NCBI RefSeq assembly: GCF_900176515.1 | Contig: NZ_FWXV01000005.1 | Coordinates: forward strand, 495,360-559,359 | Length of the DNA stretch: 64,000 bases | Direction of reading: 5' to 3' | From: Kibdelosporangium aridum | GTDB taxonomy: Bacteria; Actinomycetota; Actinomycetes; Mycobacteriales; Pseudonocardiaceae | Part shown: one piece after another, positions 9,480-17,412 of the stretch | Layout: each line of letters begins with the position of its first letter | Numbering within the stretch: the stretch's first letter is position 1 | The notes under the pieces: model-generated | What the model saw: the letters and a program-made list of their open reading frames with translations, nothing else | What the model was told of the DNA's origin: nothing | Databases searched by the model: none | Translations under genes and position numbers: made by a program

Positions 9480-9493
9480 ACCGTATGACGGTA
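9479..9493. promoter_or_regulatory. Likely TetR operator between MFS and tetR genes
   Basis: The sequence TACCGT-ATG-ACGGTA is a perfect 6+3+6 inverted repeat. It touches the start codon of the MFS gene and lies 27 bp upstream of the divergent tetR start. This position would let the regulator block both promoters, the usual arrangement for TetR-controlled exporters. Binding is inferred from position and symmetry only. Confidence 0.55.
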
Positions 9494-9520
9494 CAGTATC
9501 GCCGTGAGTAAGGTAACCCC

Positions 9521-10105
9521 ATGAGCCCACGGCGAGCTGGCGGCGAGAAACGCGCGGAGGTCCTCAACCACGTGGTCGAGGTGCTGGTCGAGCGGGGCTA
9601 CGACCGCACCCGCTTCACCGACGTGGCGAAAGTGGCCGGCGTGGCCGTCAGCACGTTGCAGTTCTACTTCGGCTCTCGCGACGACATGCTTGTCGAAGCG
9701 CTGCACTTCTCCTGCGCTCGCGAGGTCGAGCGCCTCGCTGCGATCAAACCCGATGCGCCACCGTGGGACCGGCTCGTCGCGTTGGTCGACCACTCGCTGG
9801 ATCCGAACGACCTGAACATGTGGCGGGTGCTGATCGAGTTCTGGTATGCCTCGATGCATGACGAGGAACTCCGGGAGCACAGCGACAAACTGCAGCGCGA
9901 CTGGAGCCGTCCGTTCTTCGACGCCATCAGCCGCGGCGTCGAACAGGGGGTCTTCAAGGTCGACAACGTCGAGAACATGGTGACACTGCTGGTCGGCATC
10001 CTTGACGGCCTGCTGCTCCCGCAGGTCCTGCGGCACAGCTACTACGACGTCGAAGGGGTTCGGGCGACGGTGCTTGATGTTCTCGCCAAAGCATTGGGGG
10101 TCTGA
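9521..10105 (+). CDS. TetR-family repressor
   Basis: 194 aa. Residues 5-55 form a TetR helix-turn-helix domain, with the recognition region around FTDVAKVAGVAVSTLQFYFGSRDDML. The C-terminal ligand-binding part is helical and ends with VLDVLAKALGV, as in TetR_C families. It is divergent from the MFS exporter and shares a 41-bp intergenic region with an inverted repeat, so it most likely represses the exporter and itself and is released by a drug-like ligand. The A of its TGA stop is the first base of the ATG of the downstream methyltransferase gene, so the two are translationally coupled. Confidence 0.9.
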   Translation: MSPRRAGGEKRAEVLNHVVEVLVERGYDRTRFTDVAKVAGVAVSTLQFYFGSRDDMLVEALHFSCAREVERLAAIKPDAPPWDRLVALVDHSLDPNDLNMWRVLIEFWYASMHDEELREHSDKLQRDWSRPFFDAISRGVEQGVFKVDNVENMVTLLVGILDGLLLPQVLRHSYYDVEGVRATVLDVLAKALGV

Positions 10106-10815
10106 TGTACGACGAGGGCTATCAGCGCTGGCGGGCCAGTGCCAGACATCTCGCCTTGTTCGGCGAGGGCCTGCCTGACTCGATCCAGCCGTTCTCGTTC
10201 GTTCCCATGCAGGGCATGGAATTCGTGTCCTCGCTGCTGGCTCTTTCCCCTGGCAGCACGCTGGTCGACTTCGGCTGTGGCCGGGGCGGGCCGGGGATGT
10301 GGCTGGCCGCCCAAGCCGGTGCCGGTGTGATCGGCGTCGATTCCTCGAAGGTGGCTGTCGCGGACGCTGCTTCGCGTCAGGATCTCTTTCCTGGCTTGGC
10401 TTCGGCTCGTTTCGTGGTCGCGGACGTCGCCGATACGGGGTTGCCGTCAGGGTGTGCCGATGCTGTGGTGTCCATTGATGTGTTGCAACTCGTGCCGGAT
10501 CCGGCCGCGATGGTCCGGGAGATCACGCGGGTGTTGAAGCCCGGTGGCCGGGTCGTGGTGACCACGTGGGAGAACACGGGCGTGGAAGTCGAGCGCTTTC
10601 CCAGCGACATCCCGGGTCTGTTCACGGAAATGTCCGATGTGGAGGTTTACGGCCGCCCGGAGTGGCTGCCCCGGCAGTACGCGATCTACGACGCCGCCGT
10701 CGAGGCCGACGACGGCACAGACCCCGCCATCGCCGACCTCGCCAAGGAGGCGAAGATGATCGAGCCGTTGCGGGAGAACTCACGCCGGCTCGTGGTCACC
10801 GCGTCGCGACGATGA
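10105..10815 (+). CDS. Class I SAM-dependent methyltransferase
   Basis: 236 aa. The SAM-binding motif I is LVDFGCGRGGPGMWLA at about residues 50-65, the acidic end of strand 2 is GVDSSK, and VLKPGGRVVVTTWE is the post-motif III strand seen in small-molecule methyltransferases (Methyltransf_11/25 type). The start codon overlaps the tetR stop by one base, so it is expressed with the regulator, perhaps to modify the compound that the exporter handles (inference). Its last 20 bp overlap the 3' end of the convergent oxidoreductase gene. Substrate unknown. Confidence 0.85.
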   Translation: MYDEGYQRWRASARHLALFGEGLPDSIQPFSFVPMQGMEFVSSLLALSPGSTLVDFGCGRGGPGMWLAAQAGAGVIGVDSSKVAVADAASRQDLFPGLASARFVVADVADTGLPSGCADAVVSIDVLQLVPDPAAMVREITRVLKPGGRVVVTTWENTGVEVERFPSDIPGLFTEMSDVEVYGRPEWLPRQYAIYDAAVEADDGTDPAIADLAKEAKMIEPLRENSRRLVVTASRR

Positions 10816-11617
10816 CCTTGCCGCGGAACTCGCCGGCTTTCCGGTGCACCTCGGCCATCGCATCGAGCGGATAGCGCGCCGTCACGTCCACTGTGACCAG
10901 TCCAGCGTCGATCATTTCGACCAGTTCGGCCAGCATGTCCCGGTTGTAGCGCATCACGACGTGTTTCGTGGGCACGTCGGCTTCGACCGGGGCGGCGGCG
11001 GAAATGACCAGTTCACGCGCCGGGGGAGGCCATGGCGGGGGAGTGCCGACCAAGTGGATCATCACGTCGACCGGGGTCTTCGGCACTTGCCTGGTGTAGT
11101 CGATCACTTCGTCGGCTCCGTAGCCGTGGACGGCTTTGGTGCTACGGGAACTCGCGGTGGCGATGACGTAGGCGCCTTTCCTTTTGGCCAACTGGACGGC
11201 GAAGCTCCCGATCCCGCCGCCCGCGCCGTTGATCAGTACCTTCTGGCCTTTGGTGACGTACTCGACCACCTGCCACGCGGTCAGGCCGGCAAGCGGGATC
11301 GCGGCGGCATCGCGCAGCGGAATGCTCTGGGGTGCAGGCACAATCCTGTCCGTCGGGGCGATGGTGAACTCCGCCGCCGCACCGCTGTCGACGAAGCCGA
11401 CAACGGGCCGGCCGTCGTGATGTCCCGCGAGATCCCACCCGAGGGTGTGCGGGAGTTCGATCTGGAAGATCCCTTGGCGGACAGCCAGTTCCGTCGGGTT
11501 GAACGACGTCGCCTCGGTGTCGACCAGTACTTCGCCGTCGCCCGGCGTGGGGATGTCGATGTGGTCGATCCGGATGACCTCGGGACCGCCGTGCTCGTGG
11601 ATTCGTGCAACCTTCAC
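10796..11617 (-). CDS. NADP-dependent zinc-less alcohol dehydrogenase / quinone oxidoreductase
   Basis: 273 aa. It has the GroES-like N-terminal half (MKVARIHEHGGPEVIRI, then PHTLGWDLAG) and a nucleotide-binding half with GAGGGIGSFAVQLAK at about residues 135-149. The structural and catalytic zinc cysteines of classical alcohol dehydrogenases are absent, pointing to the quinone oxidoreductase / enoyl reductase branch of the MDR superfamily. At 273 aa it is somewhat shorter than the usual 310-330. It is divergent from an AraC-family gene across 59 bp containing two inverted repeats, so it is probably that regulator's target. Convergent overlap of 20 bp with the methyltransferase gene. Confidence 0.88.
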   Translation of the reverse strand: MKVARIHEHGGPEVIRIDHIDIPTPGDGEVLVDTEATSFNPTELAVRQGIFQIELPHTLGWDLAGHHDGRPVVGFVDSGAAAEFTIAPTDRIVPAPQSIPLRDAAAIPLAGLTAWQVVEYVTKGQKVLINGAGGGIGSFAVQLAKRKGAYVIATASSRSTKAVHGYGADEVIDYTRQVPKTPVDVMIHLVGTPPPWPPPARELVISAAAPVEADVPTKHVVMRYNRDMLAELVEMIDAGLVTVDVTARYPLDAMAEVHRKAGEFRGKVIVATR

Positions 11618-11643
11618 AAAAGAGGACCCTATGGCGGCAAAAT

Positions 11644-11689
11644 GAGACGAACCATGGTTTTCAGTCTTCGATTTATATGAGATCGTCTC
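11644..11689. promoter_or_regulatory. Inverted repeats in the oxidoreductase/AraC divergent promoter
   Basis: GAGACGA at 11644-11650 is matched by TCGTCTC at 11683-11689, a perfect 7-bp inverted pair spanning the promoter and the AraC start. Between them AACCATGGTT (11650-11659) is a perfect 10-bp palindrome. AraC-family activators more often bind direct repeats, so the function is uncertain; these are simply the symmetric elements in the shared control region. Confidence 0.35.
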
Positions 11690-12546
11690 GATCTGTGGAT
11701 CTGCTCAGCGACGTGATAGCGGTGATGCGAACCGGCGAGCCCCGTTCGGCCAAGATCGCGTGGCGTGCGCCGTGGAGCCACTGGTTCGACCCGGTCGCGG
11801 GTGCGGCGGGCTTCCAGGTGATCCTGCACGGCAGCTGCTGGCTCACCAGGCCCGGCCATCCACCCCTTGAGCTGCGCGAAGGCGACGTGGTGTTCATGGC
11901 CCACGGCCAGGGCCACACCTTGAGCTCGGACCCCGCGTCCCACGCGACCGGAGCCCAGACCGTGACCCTGTGCGGTGCCTACGAGCTGGACCCGAGCCGA
12001 GCCCATCCACTTTTGCTGACTTTGCCCGAAACTATCCATCTCCCCGCCCGGCTGGGCATCGACCTGCGGCTGGCCATCGAACTGCTGAGCGCTGAGCTGA
12101 CCGAGCCACGCCTAGGCACCCAGGCGCTCGTCCCGGCGTTGCTTGAGTCCTTGCTGGTGTACATCCTGCGCACGTGGTTCTCCGCTGAGGACTCACCGGG
12201 CTGGGCGCACGCCCTGCGCGACCCCGTCGTCGCGTCAGCCCTGCACGCGATGCACCAAAACCCCGCTCACCCGTGGACAGTCGCGACCCTTGCTGCTGTC
12301 GCCGGACTGTCCCGCGCCCCTTTCGCCCGCCGGTTCGCCGAAAAGGTGGGGCAGCCGCCACTCACGTACCTGACGTGGTGGCGGATGACCATCGCCGCCC
12401 AGATGCTCCGCGACACAACGGATCCCATCGGTGTGATCGCCGGGAAAGTCGGCTACGCCTCGGAGTTCGCGTTCGCTACCGCGTTCAAACGGCAGTTCGG
12501 CCTGCCTCCCGGGAAGTACCGCCGCGGTCAGAACGGTGGTGGGTAG
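11677..12546 (+). CDS. AraC-family regulator with cupin_6 sensor domain
   Basis: 289 aa. Residues 1-170 form a cupin-type sensor (WSHWFDPVAGAAGFQVILHG; LREGDVVFMAHGQGHTLSS), and residues 185-285 contain two helix-turn-helix motifs, including LAAVAGLSRAPFARRFAEKVG and VGYASEFAFATAFKRQFG followed by PPGKYR. This is the cupin_6/AraC architecture, often controlling an adjacent oxidoreductase. ATG 11677 is preferred; GTG 11695 is an alternative six codons later. It is divergent from the quinone-oxidoreductase-like gene, its likely target. The stop lies inside the left arm of a nested stem-loop that separates it from the convergent PepSY gene. Confidence 0.85.
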   Translation: MRSSRSVDLLSDVIAVMRTGEPRSAKIAWRAPWSHWFDPVAGAAGFQVILHGSCWLTRPGHPPLELREGDVVFMAHGQGHTLSSDPASHATGAQTVTLCGAYELDPSRAHPLLLTLPETIHLPARLGIDLRLAIELLSAELTEPRLGTQALVPALLESLLVYILRTWFSAEDSPGWAHALRDPVVASALHAMHQNPAHPWTVATLAAVAGLSRAPFARRFAEKVGQPPLTYLTWWRMTIAAQMLRDTTDPIGVIAGKVGYASEFAFATAFKRQFGLPPGKYRRGQNGGG

Positions 12547-12653
12547 ACCGCCGGCCGGTAACAGGCGATCAGCCTCGTCCACCCGCCAGCTACCGCTGCC
12601 GATCTGGTAGCGAGCCCCGATCGCCCAGCGGTCACTGCGGTAGCGGTCTACCC
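12541..12653. terminator. Nested stem-loops between convergent AraC and PepSY genes
   Basis: Three nested perfect stems are visible: GGGTAGACCGC (12541-12551) with GCGGTCTACCC (12643-12653), GGCGATC (12564-12570) with GATCGCC (12619-12625), and GCTACC (12589-12594) with GGTAGC (12606-12611). The outer arm contains the AraC stop codon and the right arm ends 10 bp from the PepSY stop. There is no T-tract. A bidirectional terminator or RNA-stabilising structure is the simplest reading. Confidence 0.5.
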
Positions 12654-12662
12654 GTCGCCGTC

Positions 12663-14000
12663 CTAGGACCGGGCCCTGACGCGGCCGACGATCCAGTCGA
12701 TCACCAGGAATCCGGCCAGCGAAACACCGAGAACCGGCAGATACCAGGCGAGCGCGGCCGTGACCACGATGAGTCCGATGAGGACTGGTTTGGGGACGCT
12801 GCGCCACGCCCCACGCGGGAACGGTCGGCCGAAGCCCTTTGTCGGCCTGCGATGCCACCACATCCGGTACCCCCAGATGATCATCGCGAGCAAGGACACA
12901 CAGACCGCTGCCAGTACGAGCTGGTTCGCCAGACCGAACAACATCCCCATGTGCGCGTCGATGCCCCAGCGGGTCAGCTTGGCGCCCAACGGGTAGTCGT
13001 CGAACCTGAGCTTGGCCAACACCTCGCCGGTGCCCGGGTCGATCGCGACCGAGTCCTGTTTGGTCGGCCATGCGCTCTGGATCTGTTTGACCACATAGGC
13101 TTTACCGGGCCCGGACGGCACGGCAACCTCGACAGGACCGTCCAATCCGGAGCCACGAGCGATGTTCAGCACCTGGTCGACGTTCGCGCCCGTCACCTGA
13201 CCGCCGCCACCGTGATGCTCGCCGTGACCGCCGTGGTCAGGCACGCTCGCGGGAAGCGTTGGCGTCTCCCACGACAGCGCCGCACGAACGTCGTCGACCG
13301 TTTCGCCGGCGTACTGCGACCACGTCAAACCTGTTGCCGACAGGAACAGCAGGACAATCGCGACCCAAGTGCCGGTTGTCGCGTGCCACGACAGCAGTTT
13401 CCGGCGGCCCTTGCCCTTGGCTGGTCTGCGGCGACCCCACCACAGGATTAGGCCGCCGAGCACGACCACCCAGAGCCAGCTCGCGGCCAGTTCGCTGTAC
13501 AGCCGTCCGAAGTCGCCGAGATGGAGGCCTCGGTGCAGCTCGTCGATCCAGGTACGTACGGGACCTGCCTGGCTGGAGCCGTATGTTTCGAGAGTGCCGC
13601 GGACCTCACTGGTGTACGGGTCCACATAGGCCGTCAGCCAATGGCTGGCCGCCAGGTCTGACCGGCTGAAGATGACCTGCGTCGAGGCGTCTTCGGCCTC
13701 GCCAGGGCGGACACGCACGAACGTCGCGTCCGGCAATGCCCGCTGTGCCGCCTCCACCTGAGCCTGCAGCGGCTGCCTCGCCTGCCCGACCGGAACGGTC
13801 AGCTCATGGGCGTAGATCGCCCGCTCCAACTGCGGCGTGAAGATGTACAACAACCCGCTCAACGCGGCGACGAACAGAAACGGCCCGACGAACACGCCCA
13901 GGTAGAAGTGCAGCCTCAGCAGCAACGGCCGTAAGGATCCCCGTCTGGCGCTCTTCGCCGGCGCGGCGGTGTCCGGCTCGATCAGTTCGTCGGTCGTCAT
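12663..14000 (-). CDS. PepSY-domain membrane protein (iron-regulated type)
   Basis: 445 aa with four or five membrane helices: near residues 30-52 (YLGVFVGPFLFVAALSGLLY), around 165-190, around 215-235, near 360-380 and at the C-terminus. Two PepSY-type extracellular segments are present, one after helix 1 and one before the late helices (AIDPGTGEVLAKLRFDDYPLG). A His/Gly-rich stretch (DHGGHGEHHGGGG) could bind metal. Such proteins (PiuB/PepSY_TM family) are usually linked to siderophore or iron uptake and are often iron-repressed; no iron-uptake gene lies beside it here. The frame is open far upstream to 15056, but that is antisense to the ligase gene; ATG 14000 is chosen because the N-terminus then leads directly to helix 1. 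Confidence 0.87.
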   Translation of the reverse strand: MTTDELIEPDTAAPAKSARRGSLRPLLLRLHFYLGVFVGPFLFVAALSGLLYIFTPQLERAIYAHELTVPVGQARQPLQAQVEAAQRALPDATFVRVRPGEAEDASTQVIFSRSDLAASHWLTAYVDPYTSEVRGTLETYGSSQAGPVRTWIDELHRGLHLGDFGRLYSELAASWLWVVVLGGLILWWGRRRPAKGKGRRKLLSWHATTGTWVAIVLLFLSATGLTWSQYAGETVDDVRAALSWETPTLPASVPDHGGHGEHHGGGGQVTGANVDQVLNIARGSGLDGPVEVAVPSGPGKAYVVKQIQSAWPTKQDSVAIDPGTGEVLAKLRFDDYPLGAKLTRWGIDAHMGMLFGLANQLVLAAVCVSLLAMIIWGYRMWWHRRPTKGFGRPFPRGAWRSVPKPVLIGLIVVTAALAWYLPVLGVSLAGFLVIDWIVGRVRARS

Positions 14001-14090
14001 CGTCGTCCTCGGATTTCGCAGGGTGTTGGACAACGAGTCGGATGAAACCGCCGGTTGGTTCCCGGCCACTTTGCTGGGTACACCGTCGAA

Positions 14091-15095
14091 GTGACGATCG
14101 GAGTGGAAGAGGAGTTCCTGGTGGTGGATCCGGTTACCCGCCGGACCGCGCCCTACGCGGACTTCGTGCTCAAGCAGGTCGGGCGGTTGCCTGCCGGTGC
14201 GCGTGTGCACCCCGAGCTGCTCAACACCCAGGTCGAGTTCGCGACCGGGGTTTGTCAGACCGTCGATGAGCTGCGGGGTCAGTTGGCCGCGGGTCGTGCC
14301 GAGCTGAAGGCGGCCGCGGGCAGGGAGAAGCTGGGGCTGGTCTCGTCGGGCACCGCTGTGCTGTCCGGGGCGGATGTGCATCTGACCGCTGGGGCGAGGT
14401 TCGAGCGGATCGGGGACATCTACCAGGGGCTGGTTGAGGACTACCAGGTCTCGGGCTGCCATGTGCACGTGGGGATCTCCGACCGGGACACGGCCATCGC
14501 CGTGATCAACCACATGTCGTACTGGCTGCCGACGTTGCTGGCGTTGTCCGCCAATTCGCCGTTCGACAATGGGCGGCACACTGGGTACGCGAGCTGGCGG
14601 ATGATTCAGCAGTCGCGGTTTCCTGGCAGCGGGTTGACGCCCTGGTTCGGTTCCGCCGCCGAGTACGACCACTTCGTCGACCAGCTGGTGGATTTCGGCG
14701 TTCTGGTCGACCACGCCATGACCTTCTGGCTCGCGCGGCCGTCTCCGCGATATCCGACGATCGAGGTGCGGGTGGCGGACGCGGCGGCGACCGTGGACGA
14801 AGCCGTCCAGCAAGCCGTGCTGACCGAAAGATTGGTGCGGTACGCACTCGCCGAACTCGATGCCGGGCGCGAGGCGAAGCCGATCGGCGACCAACAGGCG
14901 AAAGCGGCAGTCTGGGCGGCTGCCCGCCACGGCATCAACGGTCCAGCCATCGACCTGAGGTCGGGACGTCCGGTGCCTGCCCGGCAGTTGCTGACCGAGT
15001 TGACCGATCTGCTTGGGCTGCCGCCAGTGCATCCCAGGCCACGGGTCACGGGCCACCCGGTGGCCGTGGTCGACGCCCTCATGGAGGACCTGTGA
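14091..15095 (+). CDS. YbdK-type carboxylate-amine ligase (glutamate-cysteine ligase family 2)
   Basis: 334 aa from GTG 14091. The N-terminus VTIGVEEEFLVVDP holds the acidic metal/ATP-binding residues of the GCS2 family. The middle carries SGCHVHVGI and later PTIEVRVADAAATVDEA, both characteristic. These enzymes join a carboxylate to an amine using ATP; most YbdK-like members have weak glutamate-cysteine ligase activity and unknown true substrates. TTG 14055 in the same frame is an alternative start. The ATG of the divergent PepSY gene is 90 bp away. The stop overlaps the GTG of the next gene by 4 bp (GTGA), so ligase and redox enzyme are translationally coupled. Confidence 0.88.
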   Translation: MTIGVEEEFLVVDPVTRRTAPYADFVLKQVGRLPAGARVHPELLNTQVEFATGVCQTVDELRGQLAAGRAELKAAAGREKLGLVSSGTAVLSGADVHLTAGARFERIGDIYQGLVEDYQVSGCHVHVGISDRDTAIAVINHMSYWLPTLLALSANSPFDNGRHTGYASWRMIQQSRFPGSGLTPWFGSAAEYDHFVDQLVDFGVLVDHAMTFWLARPSPRYPTIEVRVADAAATVDEAVQQAVLTERLVRYALAELDAGREAKPIGDQQAKAAVWAAARHGINGPAIDLRSGRPVPARQLLTELTDLLGLPPVHPRPRVTGHPVAVVDALMEDL

Positions 15096-16054
15096 AGCTG
15101 CCCGAGCCGCGCGGCGACCTTTCCGCGGCCGTGATCGATCTACTCGGCGGGACCAGCAAGGCCCTGCCCGAGGTCGATCACGACCCCTATGGCGAAGACC
15201 TCCAGTTGGCGCTGCACACCGCGTACGAACTGCACTATCGGGGTTTCCCGGACGTGGATCCCGAATGGGAGTGGGACCCCGATCTGCTGCGGTTGCGGCG
15301 CGACATGGAAAAGGTGTTCCTCGCAGCGCTGCGGGAAGACGTGCCCGGCGGTGACGACATCTCCGGTGTGCTGGCGCAGTTGCTGGTTGAGCCGGTCGAC
15401 GGCGAGGGAGTCAGCCACTTCCTCAAAGACGACGGGGAATGGTGGCAGATACGGGAGTATTTCGTACACCGCTCGATCTACCACCACAAAGAGGCCGATC
15501 CGCACATCTGGGTCGTTCCCCGGTTGCAAGGCCGGGCCAAAGCGGCACTGGTCGCGGTCGAGTTCGACGAGTTCGGTGGTGGCCGTGCCGAGCGGCTGCA
15601 CTCGCAGCTGTACGTCGACCTGTTGGCCGGGGCCGGACTGGAAACCGGCTACCTGCACTACCTCGACGACGTTCCGGCCCAGATGCTGGCCGTGGTGAAC
15701 ATGATGTCGCTGTTCGGGCTGCACCGCGCATTCCGAGGTGCGTTGGTCGGCCACTTCGCCGCTGCGGAGATCACCACGGCGCCCAGTGCGCAGCGGATGG
15801 TCAAGGCGCTCAGCCGGTTCGACGCGGACGAAGCCTGCCTGCACTTCTACACCGAGCACATGGAGGCGGACGCGGTCCACGAACAAGTGATGCGCCGTGA
15901 CGTCATCGGTGATCTTCTCGACCGCGAGCCCGAGCTGACCGAATCGGTTGTTTTCGGTGTCCAGGCAACAGAACTGCTCGAGGAGCGGTTCGGCGAGCAC
16001 GTCCTCAGTTCGTGGCGGGCCGGGCAGTCGTCGCTTCGTCGGAGGACGACCTGA
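15092..16054 (+). CDS. Iron-containing redox enzyme family protein (heme-oxygenase-like fold)
   Basis: 320 aa, almost all helical. Key segments are a REYFVHRSIYHHKEADPH region, VAVEFDEFGGGRAERLHSQLY and HMEADAVHEQ, the Glu/His spacing expected of the heme-oxygenase-like diiron oxidase/oxygenase superfamily. Members use a labile diiron centre for oxidative C-C or C-N cleavage or N-oxygenation of amino-acid-derived substrates. Coupled by a 4-bp overlap to the carboxylate-amine ligase upstream. Its 3' end overlaps the convergent CDGSH gene by 50 bp. The pairing suggests that the ligase makes or conjugates the substrate (inference). Specific reaction unknown. Confidence 0.82.
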   Translation: MKLPEPRGDLSAAVIDLLGGTSKALPEVDHDPYGEDLQLALHTAYELHYRGFPDVDPEWEWDPDLLRLRRDMEKVFLAALREDVPGGDDISGVLAQLLVEPVDGEGVSHFLKDDGEWWQIREYFVHRSIYHHKEADPHIWVVPRLQGRAKAALVAVEFDEFGGGRAERLHSQLYVDLLAGAGLETGYLHYLDDVPAQMLAVVNMMSLFGLHRAFRGALVGHFAAAEITTAPSAQRMVKALSRFDADEACLHFYTEHMEADAVHEQVMRRDVIGDLLDREPELTESVVFGVQATELLEERFGEHVLSSWRAGQSSLRRRTT

Positions 16055-16241
16055 CGCGGGTTCGGTGGCTGGTATCGCAGAACGGATACCGTTTGCTGCG
16101 ACGGCATGCGCAGATCGCGACGACGAACCGGTCGGACTGGACCACGGTTCCGTCGTCCATGGTGAGCTCGACCGGCCCGTCGATCAGGATCGGGCCACCA
16201 GGTACGACGACCACGCGGCGCGCGTCATTGGCTTGTGACAT
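16005..16241 (-). CDS. CDGSH-type [2Fe-2S] protein
   Basis: 78 aa. It contains the CxCx8PFCDxxH signature: Cys44, Cys46, Cys55 and His59 in ICACRRSKRYPFCDTSH. These three cysteines and one histidine bind a redox-active [2Fe-2S] cluster, as in mitoNEET-like proteins. It lies directly downstream of the HemK-like methyltransferase gene, overlapping it by 17 bp, and overlaps the end of the convergent diiron-type gene by 50 bp. A small electron carrier or iron-sulfur donor for the neighbouring redox enzyme is a reasonable guess from context. Confidence 0.88.
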   Translation of the reverse strand: MSQANDARRVVVVPGGPILIDGPVELTMDDGTVVQSDRFVVAICACRRSKRYPFCDTSHRTRVRSSSDEATTARPATN

Positions 16242-16878
16242 CGGCCCGGATCACCACCAGTTCTTCGTGCCGCTGGCCTGGTTCGATGAGCCCGGCCGAC
16301 TCCAGCCATGCTGCCCGTGACCGCATGACCGGCCCGAACGGAATGACCTGCCGGGCGATCACGGCCGCCTTCAGGTTCGCGCCGCGCAACTGGTGCACGG
16401 TTGCGTCCGGATCGCACAGTTCGGAGTGGACGATCAAAGCCATGCCTTTGTCGTTCAGCAGCAAGGGAATGACTGCGCAAAGCCGGTTGAGAACGGCTCT
16501 GCCGCGGTCTCCGGCGTCCCATGCCCTTGCCTTACCGCTTCCCGGAACATCTGGTGCCGGGACGTAGGGCGGGTTGGCGAGCACCACGTCAAAGCGTTCG
16601 CTACCAACAAGATCGCCGAAATGACCGCATATCGTGCGGATCGGCACGCCGTTGACCCGTCCGTTCATCCAGGCAGCCGCGGCCGCCCGGCGGGACACGT
16701 CGACCGCGGTCACCTCAGCCGCGCCGAGTTGCCCGGCTGTCACGGCAAGCGCCCCGGTACCAGTGCATACATCCAAAACGGTCGCTCGTGGCGGAAGCGG
16801 CGCGGTCCGCAGCGCATCAGCCAGAAGCCAGGTGTCCTCCTGGGGGCGGTACACGCCGGGAGGTCGGAGCAGCCACAT
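16225..16878 (-). CDS. HemK2/MTQ2-like methyltransferase
   Basis: 217 aa. Motif I is VLDVCTGTGALAVTA (about residues 34-48) and the catalytic NPPY motif is at Asn102-Tyr105 followed by VPAP. NPPY enzymes methylate planar nitrogens, typically glutamine of release factors (PrmC, MTQ2) or an exocyclic amine. The protein lacks the N-terminal helical domain of true PrmC, as in the short MTQ2-like subfamily. The downstream CDGSH gene overlaps it by 17 bp, so they form an operon. Whether it modifies a translation factor or a metabolite linked to the ligase/redox pair is open. Confidence 0.83.
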   Translation of the reverse strand: MWLLRPPGVYRPQEDTWLLADALRTAPLPPRATVLDVCTGTGALAVTAGQLGAAEVTAVDVSRRAAAAAWMNGRVNGVPIRTICGHFGDLVGSERFDVVLANPPYVPAPDVPGSGKARAWDAGDRGRAVLNRLCAVIPLLLNDKGMALIVHSELCDPDATVHQLRGANLKAAVIARQVIPFGPVMRSRAAWLESAGLIEPGQRHEELVVIRADVTSQ

Positions 16879-16917
16879 AGGACTTCTGTTCCCGTCGGCG
16901 GACCAGTCAAACGGCTT

Positions 16918-17322
16918 TCAAGCGCTGGACTTCCCCGCGTTCATGCGTTGCGTGTAGCGCTGCTGCGCCTCGGCGAGCAACTCGTCACCCAGCCACGCGA
17001 TCGGGGTGACGTTCACGAGCAAAGGCTCGTTGTCCGGGCCGTGGCTGGTGACCTCGCCGGTCAGCACCCACGGGCGGGCACCCTCCTCGAGTTTGCGGAG
17101 GTACTGGCAGATCCGGCGGGCCATCCAGTCCTCTGTGGGCAGTGTCCACCACGACGGCGGACGCAGCGGGTTGGCGGAGTGGCCGGGCATCTGCAGGCCG
17201 CTTTCGTGGTCCACGCTGGGATGCGCCGCGTCGGCCTCCGGGCCGGGCGAGTAGCGCAGGAACAGCGGCAGATCCATGGCCATGAGCTCGATCAGCTGAT
17301 CGAGCTTGGTCAGCACGGGCAT
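16918..17322 (-). CDS. DUF6098-like conserved protein
   Basis: 134 aa from ATG 17322. Notable segments are KLDQLIELMAMDLPLFLRYS, an EADAAHPSVDHESGLQMPG stretch, NPLRPPSWW and RPWVLTGEVTSHGPDNEPLLV. I recognise this as the actinobacterial family labelled DUF6098, whose function is unknown. No membrane helix or signal. It is divergent from the hemerythrin gene, 90 bp away, so the two may share control. The longer frame reaching to 17748 is antisense to the hemerythrin gene and is not coding. Confidence 0.75.
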   Translation of the reverse strand: MPVLTKLDQLIELMAMDLPLFLRYSPGPEADAAHPSVDHESGLQMPGHSANPLRPPSWWTLPTEDWMARRICQYLRKLEEGARPWVLTGEVTSHGPDNEPLLVNVTPIAWLGDELLAEAQQRYTQRMNAGKSSA

Positions 17323-17412
17323 TCCCACGCCGCTGGCGTTCCCGGCATTGGTCGTATTAAACGTACGAGCCGGTGGGTAATCCCGCAGTGTCCGTACTGA
17401 CTTGGAGGAGCC

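Noticed and set aside
14001..15056. Minus-strand extension of the PepSY gene
   Set aside because: Antisense to the well-supported carboxylate-amine ligase gene; composition is that of a shadow frame.
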